The position numbers and the translations under genes were made by a program. Below, piece by piece: positions 1 to 7,852 of a DNA stretch of 64,000 nucleotides (the first letter of the stretch is position 1; each line of letters opens with the position of its first letter). Under the pieces are notes generated by a model, which did no database searches, was not told the DNA's origin, and saw nothing but the letters and a program-made list of their open reading frames with translations. The stretch is from contig NZ_FRAU01000001.1 of NCBI RefSeq assembly GCF_900142415.1, positions 310,001-374,000 on the forward strand. Direction: 5' to 3'. The stretch comes from Rhodothermus profundi (GTDB taxonomy: Bacteria > Bacteroidota > Rhodothermia > Rhodothermales > Rhodothermaceae).

Positions 1-1454
1 AACGGAGCGTCGAGCTGATCAAGCGTCCGGCGCTCAAGCTCGCGTTCCAGCTTAACGATATCCTCGATCTGATACAGGAACCACGGATCGATGTAGGTGA
101 TGTCGTGGATTTCTTCGACCGAGGCGCCCAGCCGAAACGCATTGCGAATCTGGAGCGTGCGGTCCCAGTAGGGCTTTTTGAGGCGGGCCCGAACTTCTTC
201 GCGCGTAGGATCCTCGCGGTCGGCTCCCAGACCGGCATAGCCGTTTTCCAGGCTCTGCCAGGCTTTCTGGAGCGCTTCAGGGAACGTGCGTCCAATTGCC
301 ATAACTTCGCCGACCGCCTTCATCTGGGTGGTCAGCTCCTCATCGACACCTTCGAACTTCTCAAAATTCCAGCGCGGAATCTTGACCACCACGTAATCAA
401 TTGAGGGCTCAAAGCAGGCGCTTGTGGTGCCGGTTACATCATTGGGCAACTCATCCAGCGTGTAGCCTACCGCCAGCCGGGCAGCCACTTTGGCAATCGG
501 ATAGCCGGTAGCCTTTGAGGCCAGGGCTGATGAACGCGACATGCGCGGATTAATCTCGACGGCGATCATGCGGCCAGTATGCGGCTCAACGGCAAACTGC
601 ACGTTGCAGCCGCCTGCAAACTTGCCAATGGAGCGCATCATTTTGATCGCCGCATCCCGCATGCGCTGGTACTGCTTATCGGTGAGCGTCTGCGCCGGGG
701 CGACGGTGACCGAGTCGCCCGTATGGATACCCATTGGATCGAAGTTCTCAATGGGACAGACAATGATCACATTGTCATTGGCATCGCGCAGCAGCTCCAG
801 TTCATATTCCTTCCAGCCGTAAACGCTCTCTTCAATGAGCACCTGATGCACCGGCGAGAGCTCCAGCCCGCGCGTTACCTTACGGTCGAACTCCTCCATG
901 GACCAGACGATACCGCCGCCGGTCCCCCCCAGCGTAAACGACGGCCGGATCACCACGGGTAAGCCGCCCAGCTCCTGCAGGATCTCTTTGGCTTCAAGCA
1001 AGCTGCGCGCTGTGCGGCTCCGCGCCTGGTCAATTCCGATCTGCTCCATCAGGTCGCGGAATCGCTGGCGATCCTCGGTGATCTGAATGGCTTCAATGTC
1101 CACGCCAATGATCTCTACGCCCATAGCGTCCCAGAAGCCCTCCTCATGGAGCTGCGCAGCCAGGTTCAAGGCTGTCTGCCCTCCCATGGTAGGCAGCACC
1201 GCGTCGGGACGCTCTTTTTCGACAATGCGCCGAATGGATTCAGGCGTGAGTTCTTGCAAGTAGACCCGATCGGCTGTGATCGGGTCGGTCATGATCGTTG
1301 CCGGGTTCGAGTTGACCAGAATGACTTCATATCCCTCTTTCCGCAACGCCCGGGCTGCCTGACTTCCGGAGTAGTCGAACTCACACGCCTGCCCGATCAC
1401 AATCGGGCCCGATCCGATCAGCAAGATCCGCTGAATGTCGGTCCGCTTTGGCAT
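1..1454 (-). CDS. carB: Carbamoyl-phosphate synthase large subunit, N-terminal 484 residues (cut by window edge)
   Basis: Reading the minus strand from the ATG at 1454 gives [20 protein letters not shown], then [19 protein letters not shown] and [10 protein letters not shown], the standard start of the CarB large subunit. The frame stays open to base 1, so the C-terminal part lies outside the window. The visible part covers the first ATP-grasp (carboxyphosphate) half, including [15 protein letters not shown] and [21 protein letters not shown]. The enzyme makes carbamoyl phosphate from glutamine-derived ammonia, bicarbonate and two ATP in the cytoplasm, feeding pyrimidine and arginine synthesis. 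The gene lies 36 bases downstream of carA and is almost certainly cotranscribed with it. Confidence 0.97.
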   Translation of the reverse strand, partial: MPKRTDIQRILLIGSGPIVIGQACEFDYSGSQAARALRKEGYEVILVNSNPATIMTDPITADRVYLQELTPESIRRIVEKERPDAVLPTMGGQTALNLAAQLHEEGFWDAMGVEIIGVDIEAIQITEDRQRFRDLMEQIGIDQARSRTARSLLEAKEILQELGGLPVVIRPSFTLGGTGGGIVWSMEEFDRKVTRGLELSPVHQVLIEESVYGWKEYELELLRDANDNVIIVCPIENFDPMGIHTGDSVTVAPAQTLTDKQYQRMRDAAIKMMRSIGKFAGGCNVQFAVEPHTGRMIAVEINPRMSRSSALASKATGYPIAKVAARLAVGYTLDELPNDVTGTTSACFEPSIDYVVVKIPRWNFEKFEGVDEELTTQMKAVGEVMAIGRTFPEALQKAWQSLENGYAGLGADREDPTREEVRARLKKPYWDRTLQIRNAFRLGASVEEIHDITYIDPWFLYQIEDIVKLERELERRTLDQLDAP

Positions 1455-1490
1455 GGTAGGTTGCAGCGGTTAGGTTCCATTTCGTGAGGG

Positions 1491-2630
1491 TTATACGCGA
1501 GCGAACGGGGCGGTCGTAACCGGACGGTGGGCCGCCACCAGGGCCAGAAATTCATCAAAGAGATAGCGACTGTCGTGGGGCCCCGGAGACGCTTCGGGAT
1601 GGTACTGGACCGAAAGGCCAGCAAATGATTTGAAGCGCAGCCCTTCAACTGTCTGGTCGTTCAGGTTAACGTGCGACACATCAGCTTCGCGTGGATCAAC
1701 CGACGCAGCGTCCACAGCAAAACCATGGTTCTGCGTCGTGACTTCTACGCGTCCGGTGCGCAAATTTTTGACCGGGTGATTGGCGCCGCGATGCCCCACG
1801 TACATCTTATAAACCTTGAAGCCCAGCGCCAGAGCCATCAGCTGATGCCCCAGACAGATGCCAAAGATTGGCAGGCCTGTCCGAATAGCCGCTCGCACCT
1901 GTTCGATAGCCTGCGGCATGGCCCGCGGGTCGCCTGGCCCGTTTGAGAAGAACAGGCCATCTGGCTCCCAGGCCAGCACTTCATTCAGAGGCGTATAGCC
2001 CGGGAAAACGCGCACCGTGCAGTCCCGCGCCTGGAACATGCGCAGGATGTTCAGCTTGCAGCCATAATCGAAAACGGCGATGCGCGCTCCGGGTCCTGTG
2101 CAAAAGTCGTATGGCTCCTTTGTCATCACATAAGAGGCCAGTTCCAACCCGTTCATCGAAGGCAGGCGTCGCGCCTTCTCCACCAGGCTTTCATCGTCCA
2201 GGTCAATGGAGGAAATGACCGCATTCATGACCCCCTTCGTGCGAATGTGCCGCACCAATCGTCGCGTATCGACACCGGAGATACCTACCAGCTTGTAGCG
2301 TTGCATCCAGGCTTCTAGCGAGCCATCTGCCAGGCGATTGGAGTAGCGATGCGAAAAGGCGCGCACGACCAGGCCAGCGACCATCGGACGGGCTGCCTCC
2401 ATGTCGATGTCCATCACCCCGTAGTTGCCAATGTGGGGATAGGTCATCATCATGATCTGACCGTAGTAAGACGGATCGGTCAGGATCTCCTGGTAGCCCG
2501 TCATGCTGGTGTTGAAACACAGCTCCCCGCCCGTCTCACCACGGTGTCCGATGGCAATGCCCGTCACAACAGTTCCATCGGCCAACGCCAGCTTACAGGG
2601 ATCCGGTGTCGGGTGCAGCATGGGAATCAT
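1491..2630 (-). CDS. carA: Carbamoyl-phosphate synthase small subunit (glutamine amidotransferase)
   Basis: The 379-residue product has the usual CarA length. The N-terminal CPSase domain contains ELCFNTSMTGYQEILTDPSY. The class I glutamine amidotransferase domain follows from about residue 180, with the nucleophile Cys259 in FGICLGHQLMALALG and the His/Glu pair in YHPEASPGPHD near residue 345. It hydrolyses glutamine and passes ammonia to CarB, encoded immediately downstream. The start could be the ATG at 2630 (MIPM) or the next one at 2621; no clear ribosome binding site separates them. A terminator-like hairpin lies about 43 bases upstream of the start codon, which suggests control by attenuation. 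Confidence 0.97.
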   Translation of the reverse strand: MIPMLHPTPDPCKLALADGTVVTGIAIGHRGETGGELCFNTSMTGYQEILTDPSYYGQIMMMTYPHIGNYGVMDIDMEAARPMVAGLVVRAFSHRYSNRLADGSLEAWMQRYKLVGISGVDTRRLVRHIRTKGVMNAVISSIDLDDESLVEKARRLPSMNGLELASYVMTKEPYDFCTGPGARIAVFDYGCKLNILRMFQARDCTVRVFPGYTPLNEVLAWEPDGLFFSNGPGDPRAMPQAIEQVRAAIRTGLPIFGICLGHQLMALALGFKVYKMYVGHRGANHPVKNLRTGRVEVTTQNHGFAVDAASVDPREADVSHVNLNDQTVEGLRFKSFAGLSVQYHPEASPGPHDSRYLFDEFLALVAAHRPVTTAPFARV

Positions 2631-2672
2631 GGGGCCTGTCAGGGGTTTGGTTTAGCATTCACCATGACGAGG

Positions 2673-2703
2673 TAAAAAAAAACCTTCCCCACATGTGGGA
2701 AGG
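2673..2703 (-). terminator. Rho-independent terminator inside the carAB leader (candidate attenuator)
   Basis: On the minus strand a 7-bp stem (CCTTCCC at 2683-2689 paired with GGGAAGG at 2697-2703) is followed directly by a run of nine T (complement of 2674-2682). It points toward carA and ends about 43 bases before its start. No convincing minus-strand gene lies upstream before the divergent TonB-like gene at 2968, so termination of an unrelated transcript is unlikely. The position is that of a transcription attenuator for carAB, which is an inference. Confidence 0.7.
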
Positions 2704-2705
2704 CT

Positions 2706-2873
2706 TCAGCCGCCACGAAATCGTCGCGTATATAAATGTCCTGTGCCAGAACTTCTCACCATTTGCGATGCTTTCGGCCCGTCAACAGGAGGGCGCGAAA
2801 AAAGGTTTCTGGAAGATACGGCATTTGTCCAGGCAAAACCAGGGGATGCGCCGCTTCTCCCGGCTTTTTTCAT
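2706..2873 (-). CDS. Possible 55-codon leader ORF upstream of the carAB terminator
   Basis: An ATG at 2873 opens a frame of 55 codons beginning MKKAGRSGASPGFAWTNAVS. It is preceded by GGAAGGG five bases upstream, a better Shine-Dalgarno sequence than most genes here have. Its TGA stop at 2708-2706 lies two bases before the first base of the terminator stem, and the corresponding RNA has a run of six U near the middle (complement of about 2799-2804). That is where a translated leader that tunes transcription termination would be. The peptide resembles nothing I recognise and the ORF may be chance, so confidence is low. Confidence 0.3.
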   Translation of the reverse strand: MKKAGRSGASPGFAWTNAVSSRNLFSRPPVDGPKASQMVRSSGTGHLYTRRFRGG

Positions 2874-2967
2874 GGTAGCCCTTCCGGCCTATCTTCTCCG
2901 ATCTGAAGCGCCTCTGAACGGATTGCGCGGATGGCGGTTCAACAGGTGAAAAAATCGCTTACAGCTT

Positions 2968-3645
2968 ATGCGCGCTGTGCGCCGACAGCAAGAACGCGCA
3001 GTTTATTCGCTACGCATGATGGCCAGCCTGGCCTTTACTCTGGGGCTGGTCGTCCTGGTCGTGCGGCTATGGCCGGCCCCCGACCGCACCGCCTTGCCGG
3101 CTGCTGTGTATCGTAGTCTATCCCCCGAAGTGATTGCTCTGGAAGAAGTACTGCCTACCCGTCAGGCGCGCCCGGCTCCTCCTCCACCTGTTCCCCCCCT
3201 TCCTGTCGTCGTGCCGGATGAAGTGCTGCTGGAAGAGGTCAACATTACGGCAGACGCCAATCGTCTCCTCCTGGAGGAAGCAGGCACCGATCCTTTTGCT
3301 GCAGAAGGGGCTCTGGAAGGAACGCTGGCCGCTGCCCCTGCTTTTGAGGTGGGGCCCAAGCCAGTGCGGTTTGTGGAGCCTGAATACACCCGTGCTGCGC
3401 GGCGCGCCCGCATCCGGGCCGAAATTGTGGTCGAGGTGCAGGTAAGCCCTACCGGCCAGGTACTTTCAGCAACAATTGTTGAGCGCTATCTGCTCGCTCC
3501 CTATCGGCAGCGCGTGGACACGCTGGGCTATGGTCTGGAAGAAGCAGCACTGGCGGCTGCGCGGCGCTGGCGTTTTCGTCCGGCCCGTGTGAACGATCAG
3601 CCCGTCGCTAGCTTCACCCGCATCACGTTCAGCTTTGGTCAATAG
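2968..3645 (+). CDS. TonB-like energy-transducing protein
   Basis: The 225-residue product is built like TonB: a short cytoplasmic start, one membrane segment at about residues 17-34 (MMASLAFTLGLVVLVVRLW), a proline-rich stretch at 67-83 (RPAPPPPVPPLPVVVP) and a C-terminal TonB domain from about residue 128. That domain has PKPVRFVEPEYTRAARRARI, VVEVQVSPTGQVLSATI and ARRWRFRPARVNDQPV, the family pattern. TonB proteins pass proton-motive force from ExbB/ExbD to outer-membrane receptors, but no exbB/exbD or receptor gene is nearby, so the partner is unknown. The first methionine is used; the start at 3016 (MMAS) is also possible. The gene diverges from carAB. Confidence 0.8.
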   Translation: MRAVRRQQERAVYSLRMMASLAFTLGLVVLVVRLWPAPDRTALPAAVYRSLSPEVIALEEVLPTRQARPAPPPPVPPLPVVVPDEVLLEEVNITADANRLLLEEAGTDPFAAEGALEGTLAAAPAFEVGPKPVRFVEPEYTRAARRARIRAEIVVEVQVSPTGQVLSATIVERYLLAPYRQRVDTLGYGLEEAALAAARRWRFRPARVNDQPVASFTRITFSFGQ

Positions 3646-3648
3646 CCG

Positions 3649-3825
3649 CTATTCGAGATCAACCCATCGAGCATCTTCAATCTCCTCCCAGGGACGACGA
3701 CGGGTTGGCGGTCGCTCTTCCAGTTCATAGGGGCGTCCGTGATCCTCCAGCATGGCCCGCACCAGATTGCGACCGCTTCGCCAGATCAGGTACAGCAACA
3801 CAATCCATAGAAGCAGCTTTACCAT
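3649..3825 (-). CDS. Small DUF4834-like membrane protein (58 residues)
   Basis: The frame from the ATG at 3825 begins MVKLLLWIVLLYLIWRSGRN: one hydrophobic helix followed by a basic residue cluster, then an acidic/arginine-rich tail with EERPPTRRRPWEEIEDARW. This shape resembles the small Bacteroidota family DUF4834 (one membrane helix, charged cytoplasmic tail), whose function is not known. It starts three bases after the stop of the deoxynucleoside kinase gene, so it is probably the last gene of the folK-dNK operon. Its stop lies three bases from the stop of the convergent TonB-like gene. Family assignment rests on pattern only. Confidence 0.65.
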   Translation of the reverse strand: MVKLLLWIVLLYLIWRSGRNLVRAMLEDHGRPYELEERPPTRRRPWEEIEDARWVDLE

Positions 3826-3828
3826 GGT

Positions 3829-4512
3829 CTACTTTAACGTTCGGGCCGGTCGTGGATTAAAATACGTGATACCTCCATAACGGCGGCGTTCCAGAATTTG
3901 CCGGATAAGCTCCTCCAGGTCTTCCGGATTTTTGACAAAGTCAATCTGAGCGGCATTCACAATGAGAAGGGGGCCCTTGGTATAGTGGAAAAAGTAGCGA
4001 TCGTATGCTTCGCAGAGCGCCTCAAGATAACTCCGCTCAATCCGCTGTTCGTAGGGACGGCCCCGCCTGCGAATGTTCTCCAGCAGTCGGTCTGGGGTAG
4101 ATTGCAGATAGACGACCAGATCAGGTATCGGGACGTTGGGCTCCATCAGGGTATAGAGCGTTTCATAAAGCTGCAGCTCATCGCCCTTCAGGTTGATGCG
4201 GGCAAAGATGCGGTCTTTGTCAAAGGCGTAATCACTCACCACAAACGGATGAAACAGGTCGCGCAGCATGAGTTGTTTTTGCTGGCGGAAGCGGCTGGCC
4301 AGAAAACTGAGTTGCGTATGAAAAGCCCAGCGTTCTGGGTCTTCGTAGAAACGCGGCAGAAATGGGTTCTCTTCAAATTCCTCCAGCATCAATCGTCCGC
4401 CAAAACGTTCGGCAATCAGCCGGGCCAGGGTGGTTTTGCCCACGCCGATGACGCCTTCAATGACCAGATAGCGTAAATCGTCAGGTAGTTGGATCGTGTT
4501 GGCGGCCCCCAT
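3829..4512 (-). CDS. Deoxynucleoside kinase (deoxyadenosine/deoxyguanosine kinase family)
   Basis: The 227-residue protein has the dNK fold signatures: P-loop GVIGVGKTTLA at residues 20-30, LEEFEENPFLPRFYEDPERW for the nucleoside-binding acidic region, FVVSDYAFDKDRIFA in place of the ERS motif, and an arginine-rich lid, ENIRRRGRPYEQRI. Enzymes of this family phosphorylate deoxynucleosides for salvage, using ATP, in the cytoplasm. The exact substrate cannot be read from sequence. The gene sits 16 bases after folK, an arrangement (folK next to a dNK) common in Bacteroidota, and is followed at once by a small membrane protein gene. Confidence 0.9.
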   Translation of the reverse strand: MGAANTIQLPDDLRYLVIEGVIGVGKTTLARLIAERFGGRLMLEEFEENPFLPRFYEDPERWAFHTQLSFLASRFRQQKQLMLRDLFHPFVVSDYAFDKDRIFARINLKGDELQLYETLYTLMEPNVPIPDLVVYLQSTPDRLLENIRRRGRPYEQRIERSYLEALCEAYDRYFFHYTKGPLLIVNAAQIDFVKNPEDLEELIRQILERRRYGGITYFNPRPARTLK

Positions 4513-4528
4513 GCGTTTGCGTCGTCTG

Positions 4529-5065
4529 TCAGCGCGTTTTTAGCGATACGCCCGTGCGACGCAGGGGTGCCCGGTCTGGACACCGGTGCAGCAATTCGGC
4601 TACAGTGGCGCAGAACGGTGCCGGCACATAAAAATCAGGAGCCAGATCAGCCCAGGGCTGCAGCACAAATCGCCGGACAGCCAGCCGTGGATGCGGCAGC
4701 GTCAGACGCTCATCGTAGCGCACCAGGTCGTCCCAGGCCAGCACGTCCAGGTCCAGCGTTCGGGGTGCCCAGCGGATGGTTCGCTGCCGTCCGGCTGCAG
4801 CTTCCAACCGGCGGCACAGATCCAGCAGCGTTTCGGGCGTTAACGTGGTGTGCAACCACACCACCGCATTCAGATAATCTGGCTGCTCCTGACCAGACAG
4901 CACGTGCGCGGCGCTTTCGTACACCGGCGACACCGCCACAAGCTGCACAGCGGGATGCTGACGAAGCGCCGCTACGGCGGCATGCAGGTACGCAGCCCGA
5001 TCCCCCAGATTCGAGCCCAGCGCCAGAAAAACCGAAGGCAATGGCTGGTCGGGTACGCAATACAT
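4529..5065 (-). CDS. folK: 2-amino-4-hydroxy-6-hydroxymethyldihydropteridine pyrophosphokinase
   Basis: HPPK transfers pyrophosphate from ATP to the pterin precursor of folate. The protein shows the family signature in order: VFLALGSNLGDRAAYL near the N-terminus, SPVYES, DYLNAVVWLHTTLTPETLL, and the catalytic region RWAPRTLDLDVLAWDD, then LTLPHPRLAVRRFVLQPW. From the ATG at 5065 the product is 178 residues, normal for HPPK. A longer open frame upstream to 5263 is discarded because it reads through a strong terminator hairpin at 5130-5155 and has no family similarity; an ATG at 5077 is the only other plausible start. The dNK gene follows 16 bases later. Confidence 0.95.
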   Translation of the reverse strand: MYCVPDQPLPSVFLALGSNLGDRAAYLHAAVAALRQHPAVQLVAVSPVYESAAHVLSGQEQPDYLNAVVWLHTTLTPETLLDLCRRLEAAAGRQRTIRWAPRTLDLDVLAWDDLVRYDERLTLPHPRLAVRRFVLQPWADLAPDFYVPAPFCATVAELLHRCPDRAPLRRTGVSLKTR

Positions 5066-5124
5066 CGCGCAGAGCATCTGCCGCTTTTGTTGGAAAAAAA
5101 CGTTCTCGCTGGAGAGTTTCAACG

Positions 5125-5159
5125 AAAAAGCCCGAGACCTTACGGGGTCTCGGGCTTTT
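5125..5159. terminator. Strong bidirectional terminator hairpin upstream of folK
   Basis: A perfect 10-bp stem, GCCCGAGACC (5130-5139) with GGTCTCGGGC (5146-5155) and a 6-base loop, is flanked by AAAAA on the left and TTTT on the right. It would work on either strand. No coding gene that needs it ends here on either strand: folK starts downstream of it on the minus strand, and the first plus-strand gene starts at 5343. It may end a short non-coding RNA or act in the folK leader. Confidence 0.75.
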
Positions 5160-5342
5160 CCCACCCATCCTGCGAGCACGGTACTGCGATGCGCGTCACC
5201 CTTGTTGCAACAAAACCGATACGCAGACGACGATGGGCAGGCGCAGGGTAAGTATCGACCCACCGATCTGGTTTCTTAAGCCAGAACTTTTCACGTAGAT
5301 CAACCTTTCAGGCATGATGTTGCGAAGAAGAACAGACGCTCC

Positions 5343-5642
5343 ATGAACGTTACTTTTGGCATTGGGCTGCTGGCTGCTACGCTGACCACGCTGGCGTTTT
5401 TACCCCAGGTTGTGCGCACCTGGCGTCGCCGTTCTGCCGACGACCTGTCAGCGGGCACCTTTTTGCTGCTGCTTACCGGCATTATCCTCTGGTTACTCTA
5501 CGGCATCCTCCGCCAGGACCCCATCATTATCCTGGCCAATGCCATCGGTATGAGCCTGGTGGGCAGCCTGCTGTGGATGATCTGGCGCTTCCGCGTGCGG
5601 CCGCCCGCACAGAAGCGTGCGCTCAGGAAGCCCCGCCAATAA
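5343..5642 (+). CDS. SemiSWEET-type sugar transporter
   Basis: This 99-residue protein has three predicted membrane helices and the PQ-loop motif FLPQVVRTWRRRSADDLS, with Pro21-Gln22 at the end of helix 1. The lengths and motif match bacterial SemiSWEETs, which dimerise to make a sugar facilitator in the inner membrane. Helix 2 is GTFLLLLTGIILWLLYGIL and helix 3 contains IILANAIGMSLVGSLLWMIW; the Asn in helix 3 is conserved in the family and lines the transport path. The sugar is unknown. The last 20 bases overlap the end of the convergent aldehyde dehydrogenase gene. Confidence 0.9.
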   Translation: MNVTFGIGLLAATLTTLAFLPQVVRTWRRRSADDLSAGTFLLLLTGIILWLLYGILRQDPIIILANAIGMSLVGSLLWMIWRFRVRPPAQKRALRKPRQ

Positions 5643-7020
5643 AGACCGTCTTAATGTTCACAAACTCCCGAATGCCAAAAATCGACAATTCTCGTCCATA
5701 ACCGCTTTCCTTGACCCCTCCGAAGGGCAGCCGTGGATCGCTACGCACAAAATCGTTTACAAAGCAACATCCGGCCTCAAATGCCTCACGTGCAATGCGT
5801 TCTCCCCGCGCCTCGTCCCGCGTAAACACAGCAGCTCCCAGCCCGAACACCGTGTCGTTCGCCACCCGAATTGCTTCGGCTTCGTCACGCACGGGAATGA
5901 TCGCAGCCACCGGACCAAACAGCTCCTCCTCATAAGCAGGTGACCCCTTGGGCACATCGGTCAACACCGTGGGCGGATAGTAGGCACCCGGTCCCTCCGG
6001 GATCTCACCCCCCAGGAGCAACCGGGCTCCGCGGCGCAGGCTTTCCTGCACCTGGCGATGCAGCTCGTCACGCAGGTCATGCCGAGCCATTGGCCCCACT
6101 TCGGTGGCTTCGTCCAGCGGATCCCCCATACGAGCCGCCTGCATATGCGCCACCAGCAAACGCTCAAAGGGCTCGCGCACAGCCTCTACGACCACAAATC
6201 GTTTGGCTGCGATGCAGCTCTGCCCCGAGTTGATCAATCGGCTTTTGGCACAAATCGCTGCGGCCTGCTCCACATCAGCATCTTCTAAAATCACATACGG
6301 ATCACTACCTCCCAGCTCTAACACAGTCTTTTTAAGCGCCGCCCCGGCTCTGGCAGCAACTGCTCGTCCAGCCGGGGTGCTTCCTGTCAGCGTTACCGCC
6401 CGAATTCGCGGATGCGCAATCACCGGATCTACCTGATCACTACCAATCAGAAGCGTGCGAAACAGATGCTCCGGGAAACCGGCCTCGCGCAACAGTTCCT
6501 CAATGGCCAGGGCACAACCAGGCACGTTGGAGGCGTGCTTGAGCACCGCCGCGTTACCTGCCATCAAGGTAGGCGCCGCAAACCGAAAGACCTGCCAGAA
6601 CGGAAAATTCCAGGGCATAATAGCTAAGATTACGCCCAGCGGCTCAAAAGCGACATAGCTTTTGCGGGCATCGGTTTCAACCGGCTCCGGCGCCAGGAAA
6701 CGTTCAGCGTGCTCCGCATAGTACTCGCACACCCAGGCACACTTGTGCACTTCCGCCCGCCCATCCCGAATGGGCTTGCCCATTTCCTCGGCCATCAGCC
6801 GAGCATAGTGATCCGCCCGCTTCCGCAACAGGCTAGCAGCCTGCCGCATGCAAGCCGCTCGCTCCGCAAACGGCACGCGGCGCCACGCCTGAAAAGCTTC
6901 ATGCACCCGCTCAATGGTCTGCGCAACTTCTTCCCCGGTCATGCCCTCGTAAACCCGAAGCTGCGCCCCCGTAGCCGGATTGATCACAGGAAATGATCTG
7001 CGAACAGCAATTTCTTGCAT
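5623..7020 (-). CDS. Aldehyde dehydrogenase, succinate-semialdehyde dehydrogenase type
   Basis: The product (465 residues from the ATG at 7020) is an NAD(P)-dependent aldehyde dehydrogenase. Visible motifs are IMPWNFPFWQVFR and LKHASNVPGCA for cofactor binding, TGSTPAGRAV, the general base glutamate in LELGGSDPYVILEDAD, the catalytic cysteine in INSGQSCIAAKRF, and ELFGPVAAI. The short length and GQSCIAAKRF are typical of the Sad/GabD branch that oxidises succinate semialdehyde, but substrate choice is uncertain. A longer start at 7107 would add 29 residues with no family match. Its 3' end overlaps the convergent SemiSWEET gene; it diverges from the first Rrf2 regulator. Confidence 0.92.
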   Translation of the reverse strand: MQEIAVRRSFPVINPATGAQLRVYEGMTGEEVAQTIERVHEAFQAWRRVPFAERAACMRQAASLLRKRADHYARLMAEEMGKPIRDGRAEVHKCAWVCEYYAEHAERFLAPEPVETDARKSYVAFEPLGVILAIMPWNFPFWQVFRFAAPTLMAGNAAVLKHASNVPGCALAIEELLREAGFPEHLFRTLLIGSDQVDPVIAHPRIRAVTLTGSTPAGRAVAARAGAALKKTVLELGGSDPYVILEDADVEQAAAICAKSRLINSGQSCIAAKRFVVVEAVREPFERLLVAHMQAARMGDPLDEATEVGPMARHDLRDELHRQVQESLRRGARLLLGGEIPEGPGAYYPPTVLTDVPKGSPAYEEELFGPVAAIIPVRDEAEAIRVANDTVFGLGAAVFTRDEARGERIAREAFEAGCCFVNDFVRSDPRLPFGGVKESGYGRELSIFGIREFVNIKTVFIGGAS

Positions 7021-7206
7021 GGCTTTCTCTGGTCTGGTTCCTGGATAGCCGCCTTGCTGCTTTATATGGTTAGCCCCCCCGGTTCGATTCCACCTGGCTT
7101 CTGGCATCAGGTGTAATGAATCGGGAACCTGAAGGCCATCTTGGAAATTTTGTGCCCGTTCCTTTTTAGGACAAATGTATCTCTAAGTCGAAAACCCGGT
7201 AGGCCC

Positions 7207-7635
7207 ATGTTCTCTCGCGCCTGTGAATACGGTTTGCGTGCGGTACTGTACCTGGCTGCGCTCAATCACAATGGCTATGTATCAATCCGGGAGATCGGGG
7301 AACGCTTGAACATTTCCGTACCCTTTTTGACCAAGATCTTTCAGAAGCTGACGCAGGCAGGCCTGATGCAGTCGCTGCGCGGCCCCAGCGGCGGTGTTAT
7401 GTTTGCGCGCTCTCCAGAAGAAATTACCCTTTTTGATGTAATTGTGGCCATTGACGGCCCGGACCTGTTCACGGAGTGCGTGCTGGGTCTGCCGGGCTGT
7501 GGCGAGGCTGCTCCCTGCCCCCTGCACGATCGCTGGAAAGAAGTGCGCAATCCCATCCGCGACTTGTTTGCGGCCACTACACTGGCCGAGATGGCCCGCC
7601 GCATTCAGGAAGCACGCCTGCGCCTGACAGCCTGA
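7207..7635 (+). CDS. Rrf2-family transcriptional regulator with three-cysteine motif (copy 1)
   Basis: The 142-residue protein starts MFSRACEYGLRAVLYLAALN, the normal Rrf2 opening, then a winged helix (IREIGERLNISVPFLTKIFQ; LMQSLRGPSGGVMFAR). Cys91, Cys98 and Cys104 in ECVLGLPGCGEAAPC give C-x6-C-x5-C, the layout that holds a 2Fe-2S or 4Fe-4S cluster in NsrR and IscR. Rrf2 proteins use this cluster to sense nitric oxide, iron or redox state. It precedes a second Rrf2 gene and the nos cluster, so a role in nitrogen-oxide-responsive control is plausible but unproven. The frame extends upstream to 7141 without family similarity. Confidence 0.93.
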   Translation: MFSRACEYGLRAVLYLAALNHNGYVSIREIGERLNISVPFLTKIFQKLTQAGLMQSLRGPSGGVMFARSPEEITLFDVIVAIDGPDLFTECVLGLPGCGEAAPCPLHDRWKEVRNPIRDLFAATTLAEMARRIQEARLRLTA

Positions 7636-7739
7636 AACACTCCACGTTTGTGCACATCCCACCAAATTCCTGCAAAAGTTTAACTAAGCAATCTATTAAG
7701 GATAAAATTCTATTATTTTCACTTTTGTCTCTATGAATT

Positions 7740-7760
7740 GTGTAGGGCTTTCCCCTACAC
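7740..7760. promoter_or_regulatory. 8-bp inverted repeat between the two Rrf2 genes
   Basis: GTGTAGGG (7740-7747) and CCCTACAC (7753-7760) form a perfect 8-bp inverted repeat with a 5-base spacer, in the 217-base gap between the Rrf2 genes. No T-run follows, so it is a poor terminator; an operator or an mRNA hairpin is more likely. The AT-rich stretch at 7680-7740 just upstream could hold the promoter for the second Rrf2 gene and the nos genes, but no clear -35/-10 pair was found. Confidence 0.4.
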
Positions 7761-7852
7761 GGAATATCGGGAAATGCGGCATCCTGCTGTCGGATTGGCC
7801 CGACACCTAGCTGATCGGCTGTCGCGTACTTTAAGGGCTGAAATTAAGACAA

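Noticed and set aside
2606-2949. Plus-strand frames in the carA upstream region
   Set aside because: They overlap the carAB leader, have no start signal and no family pattern.
2880-2960. Possible PyrR-binding loop in the carAB leader
   Set aside because: AAUCCGUUCAGAGG on the minus strand resembles the PyrR loop but has extra bases and lies far from the hairpin; too weak to claim.
5066-5263. N-terminal extension of FolK
   Set aside because: It reads through a strong terminator hairpin, and the extra 66 residues have no similarity to HPPK.
7021-7107. N-terminal extension of the aldehyde dehydrogenase
   Set aside because: The family start fits the ATG at 7020; the extra 29 residues look like translated promoter DNA.
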